A stretch of 64,000 nucleotides of DNA from positions 62,001-126,000 of the forward strand of contig NZ_BMNK01000002.1 of the NCBI RefSeq assembly GCF_014646515.1, written 5' to 3'. Made by a program: the position numbers and the translations under genes. This stretch comes from Nonomuraea glycinis (GTDB lineage Bacteria > Actinomycetota > Actinomycetes > Streptosporangiales > Streptosporangiaceae). Positions 24,353-32,999 of this stretch are shown one piece after another; within the stretch, counting starts at the first letter, position 1, and every line of letters begins with the position of its first letter. The notes beneath the pieces were generated by a model. The model was not told where the DNA came from. It was given only the letters and a program-made list of their open reading frames with translations, and ran no database searches.

Positions 24353-24865
24353 ATGAATGCTGAGGACAACAACACCCCCCACATCGTGGTGGTTGGCCCG
24401 GACTTCCAAGGTCAGGGCGATAACGGCGATGATGAGCGGTCGGTCACGAACCTGGTCGAGCAGCCCGCCAAGGTGATGCGGATCGGCAGCATGATCAGGC
24501 AACTGCTGGAGGAGGTTCGCGCCGCCCCGCTCGACGAGGCCAGCCGCAAGCGTCTGAAGGAGATCCACCAGTCCTCCATCAAGGAGCTCGAGGACGGCCT
24601 CGCGCCCGAGCTGGTCGAGGAGCTGGAGCGGCTGTCGCTGCCCTTCACCGAGGAGAACGGCCCGCCCAGCGACGCCGAGCTGCGCATCGCGCACGCCCAG
24701 CTCGTGGGCTGGCTGGAGGGGCTGTTCCACGGCATCCAGACCACGCTGTTCGCGCAGCAGATGGCGGCCAGGGCGCAGCTTGAGCAGATGCGCAGGGCGC
24801 TGCCCGGCGTGCCGCACGGCGAGGAGCCGCCGCGGCCCCCCGGCGGCTCCGGCCCCTACCTGTAG
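24353..24865 (+). CDS. bpa: Bacterial proteasome activator
   Basis: The 170-residue protein matches Bpa (DUF2587, Rv3780 type). An acidic N-terminal tail is followed by a four-helix region (QPAKVMRIGSMIRQLLEEVRAAPLDEASRKRLKEIHQSSIKELEDGLAPELVEEL ... HAQLVGWLEGLFHGIQTTLFAQQMAARAQLEQMRRAL) and a C-terminal GPYL. That ending corresponds to the GQYL motif that opens the 20S proteasome gate. It forms an ATP-independent ring that feeds unfolded proteins. TACGGT (24340-24345) is 7 nt upstream of ATG. Its end overlaps the convergent HAD gene by 10 bp. Confidence 0.93.
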   Translation: MNAEDNNTPHIVVVGPDFQGQGDNGDDERSVTNLVEQPAKVMRIGSMIRQLLEEVRAAPLDEASRKRLKEIHQSSIKELEDGLAPELVEELERLSLPFTEENGPPSDAELRIAHAQLVGWLEGLFHGIQTTLFAQQMAARAQLEQMRRALPGVPHGEEPPRPPGGSGPYL

Positions 24866-25662
24866 AGGTTTTCGAGCACCCGGGCGACGCCGTCATCGTC
24901 GTTGGCCGCGGTCACGTGATCGACCGCCGCCAGCACGCCGGGGTGCGCGTTGGCGACCGCGTAGGACGTGCCTGCCCAGCTCAGCATGGGCAGGTCGTTC
25001 GGCATGTCCCCGAACGCCACCACCTGTGACGCCTTGATCTCGTGCCGTTCGGCCAGAGTGGCCAGGGCGGTGGCCTTGGTGACCCCGCGAGCGCTCATCT
25101 CGACCAGCCCCTTGCCGCTGGAGTGCGTGGCGGTGACCAGATGGCCCACCAGGCCGTGCACGGTGGCGTGCAGCTCGTCGGGGTGCATCTCGGGGTGCAG
25201 GGCCAGCAGCTTGGCGCAGGGGCGCGAGGTGAGCGTCCGCCGGACCGGCAGGGACCCCGCGGTGGTCTGACGGTCCCAGCTTCCCAGCCGGAAATCGGAC
25301 TCATGCGCGAAACCACCTTCGTACTCGACCGAAAAGGCGAGCTCGGGGACGTTCGCTCGAAGCTGAGCGACGACTTCCTCGAGCACCTGTACGTCGATGA
25401 GGTGAGATTCAACTATCCGTTCGCTGTGCAAGTCGTAGACCAGCGCGCCGTTGGCACAGATGGCTACGCCACGGTGACGCAGCGTGCTCACCACACCGCC
25501 CATCCACCGGGGCGGCCGGCCGGTCACGAAGACCAGCATGGCCCCGAATTCCTCGACTTTCGCGAAGGCCGCAGCCGTGCGGGGAGACACCGTTCCGTCG
25601 GTACGCAGAGCAGTGCCGTCCAGGTCGGTGGCCACAAGGCGGGGCGCGGGAAGGCTGTGCAT
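24856..25662 (-). CDS. HAD-superfamily phosphatase, Cof type
   Basis: The 268-residue protein has HAD motif I in LVATDLDGTALRTDG (nucleophile and acid/base aspartates), motif II in LVFVTGRPPR, and motifs III/IV in KASQVVAFGDMPNDLPML. A C2B cap sits between (about residues 80-190). Cof-type HADs dephosphorylate sugar phosphates or cofactor intermediates. The start is uncertain: ATG 25662 best matches the domain edge, while GTG 25692 would add 10 residues. Confidence 0.88.
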   Translation of the reverse strand: MHSLPAPRLVATDLDGTALRTDGTVSPRTAAAFAKVEEFGAMLVFVTGRPPRWMGGVVSTLRHRGVAICANGALVYDLHSERIVESHLIDVQVLEEVVAQLRANVPELAFSVEYEGGFAHESDFRLGSWDRQTTAGSLPVRRTLTSRPCAKLLALHPEMHPDELHATVHGLVGHLVTATHSSGKGLVEMSARGVTKATALATLAERHEIKASQVVAFGDMPNDLPMLSWAGTSYAVANAHPGVLAAVDHVTAANDDDGVARVLENLYR

Positions 25663-25885
25663 AACAGGTTCCAGTTTGCCCGGTGATGCCACCGACCAGA
25701 AATCTTCCTAGGGAGAGGAACACCAACGCGGCAGAATGGTGTTAGATGTGGTGGCGTTGTATTAGCGATCCCGTAGTGAATACCAGCATGAGTTTGTCTG
25801 AGCCACCCCGGGGTGCTTGCTGTACGACACACCGGGACCCACGAGGTGTGGGTCCCATAGATTCACATCCTGAGGGAGAGCTTTT

Positions 25886-26089
25886 ATGGCTCAGGGAACC
25901 GTCAAGTGGTTCAACGCTGAGAAGGGCTTCGGCTTCATCGCCCCGGACGGCGGTGCGCCGGACGTGTTCGTGCACTTCTCCGAGATCGTCGGCAACGGCT
26001 ACCGCAGCCTTGAAGACGGCCAGCGGGTCGAGTTCGAGATCACACAGGGCCAGAAGGGGCCGCAGGCCTCCCAGGTCCGTGCTATCTGA
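25886..26089 (+). CDS. Cold-shock protein (CspA family)
   Basis: The 67-residue protein is a complete cold-shock domain with RNP1 KGFGFIAP and RNP2 VFVHF. It binds single-stranded RNA/DNA and melts structure. GAGGGAGAG precedes ATG 25886. A strong terminator follows. The 220-bp region upstream is non-coding and large enough to hold a long 5' untranslated region, as in other csp genes. Confidence 0.95.
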   Translation: MAQGTVKWFNAEKGFGFIAPDGGAPDVFVHFSEIVGNGYRSLEDGQRVEFEITQGQKGPQASQVRAI

Positions 26090-26107
26090 CCTGCTAACGG
26101 CGAGACG

Positions 26108-26140
26108 GGCCGGGGTTCGCTTCCAGCGAACTCCGGCCTT
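26108..26140 (+). terminator. Intrinsic terminator of the cold-shock gene
   Basis: A 13-bp stem (GGCCGGGGTTCGC / GCGAACTCCGGCC, one G-U pair) with loop TTCCA is followed by TTTCG. It lies 19 bp after the cspA stop. Confidence 0.85.
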
Positions 26141-26809
26141 TCGCGTTTACCGGGCTCCCTTTTGGGACAACCTGTCTCGTATTGACCGGTTGTTGTCACG
26201 ACTGTGACTCAATTAACACGGACAGTGAACCTGCATTCCTCAACGCATATGAGATATGCGGGGTTATGTCACCCCGTAACTGTCGTCTCGCTGTTCGTGC
26301 TGCCACTCAACGACCGGACCCGGGCGGGCAAACTCAGTCACGTCGACGGTTCGGCCCGCCGTCAGACCGCCACCATTCTGACGGACGCCGCTCTATACGC
26401 TCGTGAAATCCACGGAGACGGGCGCTGAGGCCGCCTCCCTAGCCCGGACCCCGATCCCGGCCCATGGCGCGTCCTGGCCGTTCACAAGGACCTGATCGCT
26501 CTGCCCGCGCGGGCTCCCCCGGGTGGATACGGCAACGCACTCTCCGGCTGGCCTCAGGACGCCGCCAAGTGATCGCCACTCGTGCCACTGGCCGTGCTCT
26601 CCGTGACTGCGAGCGGGGGTACGCGTATGCCTCTTTGTGGCTGCCACCGGGGGCGCTGATGCCGACGCCGGCGGCCGTGAACCGGGGCATCGTCCATCGT
26701 CTCCGGCGACCACGACACAGCGCTGACGCCCCTGCTCGGCCACGGGTCCGCGATCGGCGGACTCGTGACGCCGCGCAGGAGCGCAAACGTCAGCGTGTCG
26801 TACGTACGC
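26141..26809. other. About 670 bp without a supportable gene
   Basis: Open frames exist on both strands but none has a convincing start signal or protein-like composition. Two adjacent hairpins stand out: CGCATAT-GAG-ATATGCG (26244-26260) and GGGGT-TATGTC-ACCCC (26260-26275). The region from about 26180 to 26280 has lower GC than the rest. It could hold a small RNA or a decayed gene. Confidence 0.5.
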
Positions 26810-28072
26810 CTACTTGACGGGCTCCAGCACGTCCAGGCCCACGAAGGGACGCAGCGCCTCGGGAACCACCACGGAACCGTCGGCCTGCTGGTGGTTCTCC
26901 AGGATGGCGACGAGCCAGCGAGTGGTGGCCAGCGTGCCGTTGAGCGTGGCCAGGTGCTGCGGCTTGCCGTCCTTGTCCCGGAAGCGGACCGCGAGCCTGC
27001 GGGCCTGGAACTCGGTGCAGTTGGAGGTGGACGTCAGCTCGCGGTAGCGGCCCTGCGTGGGGATCCACGCCTCGCAGTCGAACTTGCGCGCCGCCGACAT
27101 GCCGAGGTCCCCGGCCGCCGTGTCGATGATCCGGTAGGGCACCTCGATCTTGGCCAGCATCTCCCTCTCGTACGAGAGCAGCCGCTGGTGCTCCTCCTGG
27201 GCGTCCTCGGGACGCACGTAGGAGAACATCTCGACCTTGTCGAACTGGTGCACCCGGATGATGCCCTTGGTGTCCTTGCCGTAGGAGCCCGCCTCGCGGC
27301 GGAAGCACGACGACCAGCCGGCGTAGCGCAGCGGCAGCTCGTCACCGCCGAGGATCTCCTGGGCGTGGTAGCCCGCCAGCGCCACCTCCGACGTGCCGAC
27401 CAGGTAGAGGTCGTCGTCGGGCAGGCGGTAGATCTCCTTGTCGTGGGCGACGTGGAAACCGGTGCCCTGCATGGTCTCCGGCTTGACCAGCACCGGCGTG
27501 ATCATCGGGATGAACCCGCGCTCGATCGCGTGCTGCATGGCCATGTTGAGCAGGCCGAGCTGCAGCCGCGCGCCCACGCCCCTGAGGAAGAAGAACCGCG
27601 AGCCGGACACCTTGGCGCCCCGCTCCATGTCGATGGCGCCGAGCCGCTCGCCCAGATCGACGTGGTCCTTGGGCTCGAAGTCGAACACCCGCGGCTCGCC
27701 ATGGGTCTCGAGCACCACGTAGTCGTCCTCGCCGCCGGGAGGCGCGCCCTCCTCGACGATGTTGGGCACCGTCTGCAGCAGCTCGTCGAGCTCCCCGGCC
27801 AGCTTCTCGGCCTCGGCCTCGGCGGACTTGACCTGTGCGGCGAGGTCCTTGGCCCGCTGGAGCAGGGCGGCCTTCTCGTCGCCCTGCGCCTTGGAGACCG
27901 ATTTGCCGAGACTCTTCTGCTCCGCGCGCATGGTCTCGAACGAGGTCAGCGCGGAACGGCGGCGCTCCTCAAGGCCGAGCAGCGTGTCGACGATGGAGTC
28001 GTCCTCACCGCGGGCACGCTGCGACGCCCGTAGCCGGTCGGGATCCTCACGAAGGGTACGCAGGTCAATCAC
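26810..28072 (-). CDS. serS: Seryl-tRNA synthetase
   Basis: The 420-residue class II synthetase has the N-terminal tRNA-binding coiled coil at residues about 28-105. The catalytic core shows motif 2 as [17 protein letters not shown] and motif 3 as [18 protein letters not shown]. The TSE serine site is seen in [13 protein letters not shown]. It charges tRNA-Ser; a tRNA-Ser(UGA) gene lies 7 kb away. GTG 28072 has TAGCCT at 28079-28084, 6 nt upstream, and no Shine-Dalgarno, so it is very likely leaderless. I see no T-box upstream. Confidence 0.96.
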   Translation of the reverse strand: MIDLRTLREDPDRLRASQRARGEDDSIVDTLLGLEERRRSALTSFETMRAEQKSLGKSVSKAQGDEKAALLQRAKDLAAQVKSAEAEAEKLAGELDELLQTVPNIVEEGAPPGGEDDYVVLETHGEPRVFDFEPKDHVDLGERLGAIDMERGAKVSGSRFFFLRGVGARLQLGLLNMAMQHAIERGFIPMITPVLVKPETMQGTGFHVAHDKEIYRLPDDDLYLVGTSEVALAGYHAQEILGGDELPLRYAGWSSCFRREAGSYGKDTKGIIRVHQFDKVEMFSYVRPEDAQEEHQRLLSYEREMLAKIEVPYRIIDTAAGDLGMSAARKFDCEAWIPTQGRYRELTSTSNCTEFQARRLAVRFRDKDGKPQHLATLNGTLATTRWLVAILENHQQADGSVVVPEALRPFVGLDVLEPVK

Positions 28073-28113
28073 AAGGAAAGGCTACCGGCGTTGACCGGCG
28101 GCCCGCTCCCGCA

Positions 28114-29034
28114 TTAGACCTGTCCGGCCCTGATCCTGGCCAGCCACTGCCCCGCCTCGGCGAAATCGGCGTCGGCCGTCCCCCGCTTGATCTGGGGAGC
28201 GACGCCGTCGGCCCGCGGATAGCTGCCGAGGAAGCGCACCTGCTCGCAGATGCGATGCAGCCCGGAAATCGCCTCGCCGACCCGCGCGTCCGCCACGTGG
28301 CCCTCGAAGTCGAAGTGGAAGAAGTAGTGGCCGATGCCGTCGCGGGTGGGCCGCGACTCGATCCGGCTCAGGTTGACGCCGCGCACCGAGAACTCGGTCA
28401 GCATCTCCAGCAGCGCGCCCGGATGGTCGTCGGCGAGGAAGACGACCAGCGTGGTCCGGTCGGACCCGGTCGGCTCCGGCAGCGCGCCCGGCCGGCTCAC
28501 CCTGATGAACCTGGTCACGGTGTCGGACCTGTCGCCGATGTCACCCGCCAGCTCCACCAGCCCGTAGTGCTCGCCCGCGATGGGTGCCGCGATCGCCGCG
28601 TCGTACGGCGAGCCCGGCAGCGCGACCTCCTGGGCCGCCGCCGCGGTCGACGGCGCGGACACCACGACGGCGTCCGGCAGCTCGCGGCTGGTGAAGGCGC
28701 GGCACTGCGTGATCGCCGCCGGGTGGGTGTAGACGCGCTTGATGTGCCCGATCTCGGTGTCCGGCCTGGCCAGCAGCGAGAACCGCACCGGCAGCAGCAG
28801 CTCGGCGGTGATCAGCAGCGGCTCGCCCCAGGCGAACTCGTCGAGTGTGGTGGTGATCCCGCCCTCAAGGGAGTTCTCCAGCGGCACGACCGCGCCGTCG
28901 GCCTCGCCGTTCCGCACGGCGTTGAGCGCGGCGGTGACGTTGGCGCAGGACAGCTGCTCGGCGCCGGGCTCCAAGAGCCTCAGGGCCTCTTCGGTGAAGG
29001 TCCCCTCAGGTCCGAGATACGAGATTCTGGGCAT
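28114..29034 (-). CDS. pheA: Prephenate dehydratase
   Basis: The 306-residue protein has the catalytic domain (ISYLGPEGTFTEEAL, VPLENSLEGGI, and SDTVTRF with the catalytic Thr-Arg-Phe) and a C-terminal ACT domain (DHPGALLEMLTEFSVRGVNLSRIESRPTR) that binds phenylalanine for feedback inhibition. It makes phenylpyruvate. There is no fused chorismate mutase. ATG 29034 has TACTCT at 29041-29046, 6 nt upstream, inside the 3' end of the glycosyltransferase gene, which overlaps by 55 bp. pheA may therefore have its own promoter in addition to read-through. Confidence 0.95.
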   Translation of the reverse strand: MPRISYLGPEGTFTEEALRLLEPGAEQLSCANVTAALNAVRNGEADGAVVPLENSLEGGITTTLDEFAWGEPLLITAELLLPVRFSLLARPDTEIGHIKRVYTHPAAITQCRAFTSRELPDAVVVSAPSTAAAAQEVALPGSPYDAAIAAPIAGEHYGLVELAGDIGDRSDTVTRFIRVSRPGALPEPTGSDRTTLVVFLADDHPGALLEMLTEFSVRGVNLSRIESRPTRDGIGHYFFHFDFEGHVADARVGEAISGLHRICEQVRFLGSYPRADGVAPQIKRGTADADFAEAGQWLARIRAGQV

Positions 29035-30263
29035 GCTTCCAGAGTATCCGCCGGTGGACGCGTGCTGCCGGGTTTTCGGGCCGCCCGTTTCGGCAGCCAG
29101 AACACCAGCAGCCAGACCAGGGCCAGCGCCCCCAGCCCGAAACCGTTCTGCACGATCTTGCCGAGGACCGGGCTGACGACCGGAATGTCGGCGGCCTTCA
29201 ACGCCACCCCCCACCACGGCACCGGTACCACGTAGTAGAGCCACACCCCCGCGGCCACCCGCAACCTGACCGGATCCCGCCCGTCGCCCACGATCGCGCC
29301 CAGCACCACGACCACCCAGGCCAGATGGTGGATCCAGGCGACCGGCGAGAGCAGCACCGCCATCAGCCCCACGAGCGCGACGGCCGTCAGCGGCTCCTTG
29401 GCCAGATAGGCGTTCCGCGCGCCGCGGAAGCCGTACCAGCCGACCACCGCGACCAGCGCCAGCCAGATCACCGACGTCAGCGCGTCAGGCATGTACAGGC
29501 GGATGAGCATGCCGCGCATCGACTGGTTGGTGGTGGCGGCGTTCGCGCCCAGCCGTTCGGAGTCCAGCAGCGCCCCGAACCAGAAGTCCACCGCGTCCTG
29601 TGGCAGCACCGCGAACGGCAGCAACGTCAGCAGCGCCGTCACGAACGACGCCATGAACAGCGTCCGCCACTGCCGCGTCACCAGCAGATAGATCAGGAAG
29701 ACGCCGGGCGTGAGCTTCACCGCCGTGGCCAGCCCGATCAGGAACCCGCGCGGCCACCACGGCCGCCGCGCCACACAGTCGGCCAGACAGAGCGCCACCA
29801 GCAGGATGTCCACCTGCCCGAACCGCACCTGGTCCCGGATCGGCATCAGGTAGGTGCAGGCGACCACCAGGAACGCGAACACCCACGGCGCGTGCCGCCG
29901 CCCGAGCACCTGCCTGAACGAGAACCCCACGGCCACCGCCAGCGCCAGGAAGATCCCCGCCGTCCACACCCACTGCGCGGTCCCCCAGGACATCTCCGCC
30001 AGTATCGCCGCCAGCATCGCCGCGATCGGCGGGTAGGTGAACGGCAGCAACTGCGGGGCAGGGGTGAAGTAGTCGTAAACCGGCCGCCCCTCAAGCAGCA
30101 TCTGCCCGCCGGTACGGTAAACGTCGAGGTCGACGAGGCGCTGGTCGTCCGGGTTCGTCAGCCACTGCTGCACCAGCGGGGCCACCGCCGCGACGACGAC
30201 CAGCACCACGACGGCCCACGCCCACCACTGCCGCCGCTTCACCGGCGTCTCGACACTCGTCAC
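28980..30263 (-). CDS. Polytopic GT87-like glycosyltransferase
   Basis: The 427-residue membrane protein has about ten helices and the GT-C hallmark of GT87 enzymes: DLDVYRTGGQMLLEGRPVYDYFTP after helix 1, with the catalytic-type aspartate in an early extracytoplasmic loop, and a conserved AVKLTPGVFLIYLL stretch. Family members transfer mannose from polyprenol phosphate to lipoglycans or glycans outside the membrane. GTG 30263 is the likely start; TAACGT lies 8 nt upstream. The gene is divergent from the phosphatase-fold membrane protein and near other GT genes. Confidence 0.85.
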   Translation of the reverse strand: MTSVETPVKRRQWWAWAVVVLVVVAAVAPLVQQWLTNPDDQRLVDLDVYRTGGQMLLEGRPVYDYFTPAPQLLPFTYPPIAAMLAAILAEMSWGTAQWVWTAGIFLALAVAVGFSFRQVLGRRHAPWVFAFLVVACTYLMPIRDQVRFGQVDILLVALCLADCVARRPWWPRGFLIGLATAVKLTPGVFLIYLLVTRQWRTLFMASFVTALLTLLPFAVLPQDAVDFWFGALLDSERLGANAATTNQSMRGMLIRLYMPDALTSVIWLALVAVVGWYGFRGARNAYLAKEPLTAVALVGLMAVLLSPVAWIHHLAWVVVVLGAIVGDGRDPVRLRVAAGVWLYYVVPVPWWGVALKAADIPVVSPVLGKIVQNGFGLGALALVWLLVFWLPKRAARKPGSTRPPADTLEACPESRISDLRGPSPKRP

Positions 30264-30323
30264 GGTGTGGCACGTTACCGTGGCTGTTGTTTGTCGAGCG
30301 CGCCAACACTGGGGGATCCACAC

Positions 30324-32999
30324 ATGCCGCAACCCACCTCCGGCGCGCCCTCCCCCATGCACCCGACCGCCTCCCGGCCCCCGCTCCCCGTTACCCACCC
30401 GTCGACCGGCCTTCCCCCCAGGCGCCGGTACGGCGGGCACGAGGTACGGCGGAGCTCGGCGCAACGAGTACGGCGCCCGGCCATGCGTACCCTCGCCGCT
30501 CTACTGCTGGCCATGATGCTCACGGCCCTCTGCGCCGCCCTTGGCCCGGCCGCCGCCTCAGCAGGAACCGCCCAAGGTCGCGTGGCCCTGGTCGGCGTGC
30601 CCGGCCTTGTGTGGAGCGACATCGACCAGTCCCGCACCCCGAACCTCTGGAAGCTCGTCACCCAGGGCGGCTCCGCCTCGATGTCCACCCGGACCGTGCC
30701 GCCCCAAGGCCGCGGCATCACCTGCCCCGTCACAGGCTGGCTCACGGTGTCGGCAGGCCAGCGGGCCGGGACGCCGGGCAAGGGCTGCCAGGCCACCCCC
30801 ACCCCCCAGCCCAACGGCGAAGGCGCGACGATCCCAGGCTGGCGTGACCTGGTGACGCATCAATCCACCACCGGGTACGCCGCCCAACTGGGCACACTTG
30901 CTCAAACCATCACCGACTCCGGCGGAACCGTAGCCGCGATCGGCCCAGGCGCAGCCCTAGCCGCTGCCGACAAATCCGGAAATATCGCCAAATACGCCGA
31001 CACCCCGGAAAGCCTGGGCGACCCAACCCGCTACACCCTGATCGTCATGGAGGCTCCTGACCTCGCCAACGCCTGGGCCGACCAGCCCCCGGACGAGTAC
31101 GGCATCCCCGCCTCCATGCCCTCGACCACCCGCCAAGCAGCCGCCGCAGCAGCCGACCGCCGGATCGGCACCCTCCTCACCACCCTCCCCGCCGACACGA
31201 CGATCCTCGTAGCAGGCGTCTCGGACGTCACCCCGGGCGCCCACCTCCACGTGGCGATCGCCACCGGCCCGCCGTACAGCCACGGCCACCTGACCGCGAC
31301 CTCCACCCGCCAGGACGCCCTCGTCACTCTCGCGGACCTGACCGCCACAACGATCGAGCTGGCCGGCGCCGAACCCGCCCCCCAGGTCGTAGGCCGCCCC
31401 TGGCAATCCGCCGCCACCCCACCCCCGGCCACCGTGGCCGACTCGGTCACCGAACTGGCCGACGCCGACCTGGCCAGCCAGGTCCTCGTCACGGTCCGCG
31501 GCCCCTTCTTCGCCATATTCGTAGCGGTCCAGCTCCTCTTCTACGCCTTCGCCGCCCTCGCCCTCCGCCGCCGCCGCGCCTCATCCACCCCAGCCCGCCC
31601 CTCCCCCTCCACTCCAGACCGCCCCCAGCCCGCACTTCCAGCCAGTACGTCACCCGCATCCCCCACCACGACCGCCGCCCCCACGCAGGACTCCCTCCAG
31701 GAGGACCCGCAGAGCCCCGCCCCGGCAACCCCTCCGTCCCCCAAGCCGAACTCACCGACAGACCCCACCACTTCCGGCACAAGCCCAGCGCGAGCAACAG
31801 ACCCCCCAGCCATCAGCGCCAACGGCAACGGAGTCGAGCACCGGACGCAGCCGCTCTCCGGGGGCTCGGGGGGCTCCGATCGCCTCCCTCGGGCCGGGTT
31901 CGAGGTGGCGAGCGCCTCTCGGCTGCTGGTCGCCGTGCAGGTGGTCTCCGTGGTGAGCGGATCCATCGCCGTCTCCACGTTCCTCGCGCAGTTGGTGCCC
32001 TGGTGGAGCTTGCCCGCGCCGATGACCGCCCTGATCGTCACCATCCTGGCGATCGCCGGCCTCATCACCGCCCTGGCCTTCGCCGGCCCCTGGCGTACGC
32101 ACGTGCTCGGCCCGCTGACCGTGGTCGCGGCCGTCACCTCGGTCGCCATGCTGGTCGACGTGATGACCGGCTCCACCCTTCAGGTGAACGCCGTCTCCGG
32201 GTACGAGCCCGTCACCGGCGGCCGGTTCTACGGCTTCAGCAACATCGCCTTCGCCATCTACGCCACCGGCACCATCCTGGGGCTGGCCGGGGTCGCTCAG
32301 TGGCTGATGGGCAGGGGTGCGTCGAGGTTCGTGACGATGCTGGTGTGCGTGCTGTACGGCGGCCTGGCGGTGTTCGCCGACGGGTGGCCCTCCTGGGGTG
32401 CGGACTTCGGCGGCGTACCCGCCTTCGTGGTGGGTCTGGCCGTCTTCCTCATCCTGCTCTCCGGCCGCCGCGTGTCGGTGCTGAAGCTGCTGCTGGTCGG
32501 CCTGGCCGGAGGCGCGCTCATCAGCGCCATCGCCCTGTTCGACTGGCTGCGCCCCGCCACCCAGCGCACCCATCTGGGCACCTTCGTCCAGCAGGTCATC
32601 GACGGTCAGGCGTTGACCGTCGTCGTCCGTAAGTTCACGGCGATGGTGGGCGTGACCGTCGGCAACTGGTCACTGACGCTCCTCTCCCTGGTCGCCCTGG
32701 CCTTCCTCTTCCTGGTGCTCAACAGGCCCTCCCGCTGGGGCGCATCGGCTCTCGGCCAGACCTACGCGCTCGCCCCCGCACTCCGCGCAGGCCTGATCGG
32801 CGCACTCACCTCCGCCTTCATCGGCTTCCTGATGAACGACTCGGGCATCGCCATCCCGTCCATGGCGCTCACGGTCGCGGTGCCCCTGACTCTGGCCGCG
32901 TGCGTACGCGCCCTGCAGCTCGCCAAGTCCACACCATTAGCGCCGCCGTCAGCGCAAGAAGCGCCCACGGAGCGAACTCACCCCGTACGACGGTCCTGA
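30324..32999 (+). CDS. Large membrane protein with extracytoplasmic alkaline-phosphatase-like domain
   Basis: The 891-residue protein starts at ATG 30324 (GGGGGA 7 nt upstream); an alternative is ATG 30483 directly before a signal-like helix. Its domains are a basic N-terminal stretch; a signal anchor (LAALLLAMMLTALCAAL); an extracytoplasmic domain of about 310 residues (VALVGVPGLVWSDIDQSRTPNLWKLV, TLIVMEAPDL, TTILVAGVSD) recalling the alkaline-phosphatase/phosphodiesterase fold without the full set of metal ligands; one helix; a Ser/Pro linker of about 110 residues; and an eight-helix C-terminal domain with GGRFYGFSNIAFAIYATG. Such proteins accompany actinomycete envelope glycosylation genes. 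The function is not known. Confidence 0.75.
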   Translation: MPQPTSGAPSPMHPTASRPPLPVTHPSTGLPPRRRYGGHEVRRSSAQRVRRPAMRTLAALLLAMMLTALCAALGPAAASAGTAQGRVALVGVPGLVWSDIDQSRTPNLWKLVTQGGSASMSTRTVPPQGRGITCPVTGWLTVSAGQRAGTPGKGCQATPTPQPNGEGATIPGWRDLVTHQSTTGYAAQLGTLAQTITDSGGTVAAIGPGAALAAADKSGNIAKYADTPESLGDPTRYTLIVMEAPDLANAWADQPPDEYGIPASMPSTTRQAAAAAADRRIGTLLTTLPADTTILVAGVSDVTPGAHLHVAIATGPPYSHGHLTATSTRQDALVTLADLTATTIELAGAEPAPQVVGRPWQSAATPPPATVADSVTELADADLASQVLVTVRGPFFAIFVAVQLLFYAFAALALRRRRASSTPARPSPSTPDRPQPALPASTSPASPTTTAAPTQDSLQEDPQSPAPATPPSPKPNSPTDPTTSGTSPARATDPPAISANGNGVEHRTQPLSGGSGGSDRLPRAGFEVASASRLLVAVQVVSVVSGSIAVSTFLAQLVPWWSLPAPMTALIVTILAIAGLITALAFAGPWRTHVLGPLTVVAAVTSVAMLVDVMTGSTLQVNAVSGYEPVTGGRFYGFSNIAFAIYATGTILGLAGVAQWLMGRGASRFVTMLVCVLYGGLAVFADGWPSWGADFGGVPAFVVGLAVFLILLSGRRVSVLKLLLVGLAGGALISAIALFDWLRPATQRTHLGTFVQQVIDGQALTVVVRKFTAMVGVTVGNWSLTLLSLVALAFLFLVLNRPSRWGASALGQTYALAPALRAGLIGALTSAFIGFLMNDSGIAIPSMALTVAVPLTLAACVRALQLAKSTPLAPPSAQEAPTERTHPVRRS

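Noticed and set aside
26393-26817. Open frames of about 75-117 codons on both strands in the cspA-serS gap.
   Set aside because: No initiation signals, Arg/Pro-rich composition typical of GC-driven spurious frames, and mutually overlapping on opposite strands.
28073-28113. Possible T-box leader upstream of serS.
   Set aside because: Only 41 bp separate serS from pheA and a -10 box sits 6 nt before the start, leaving no leader.
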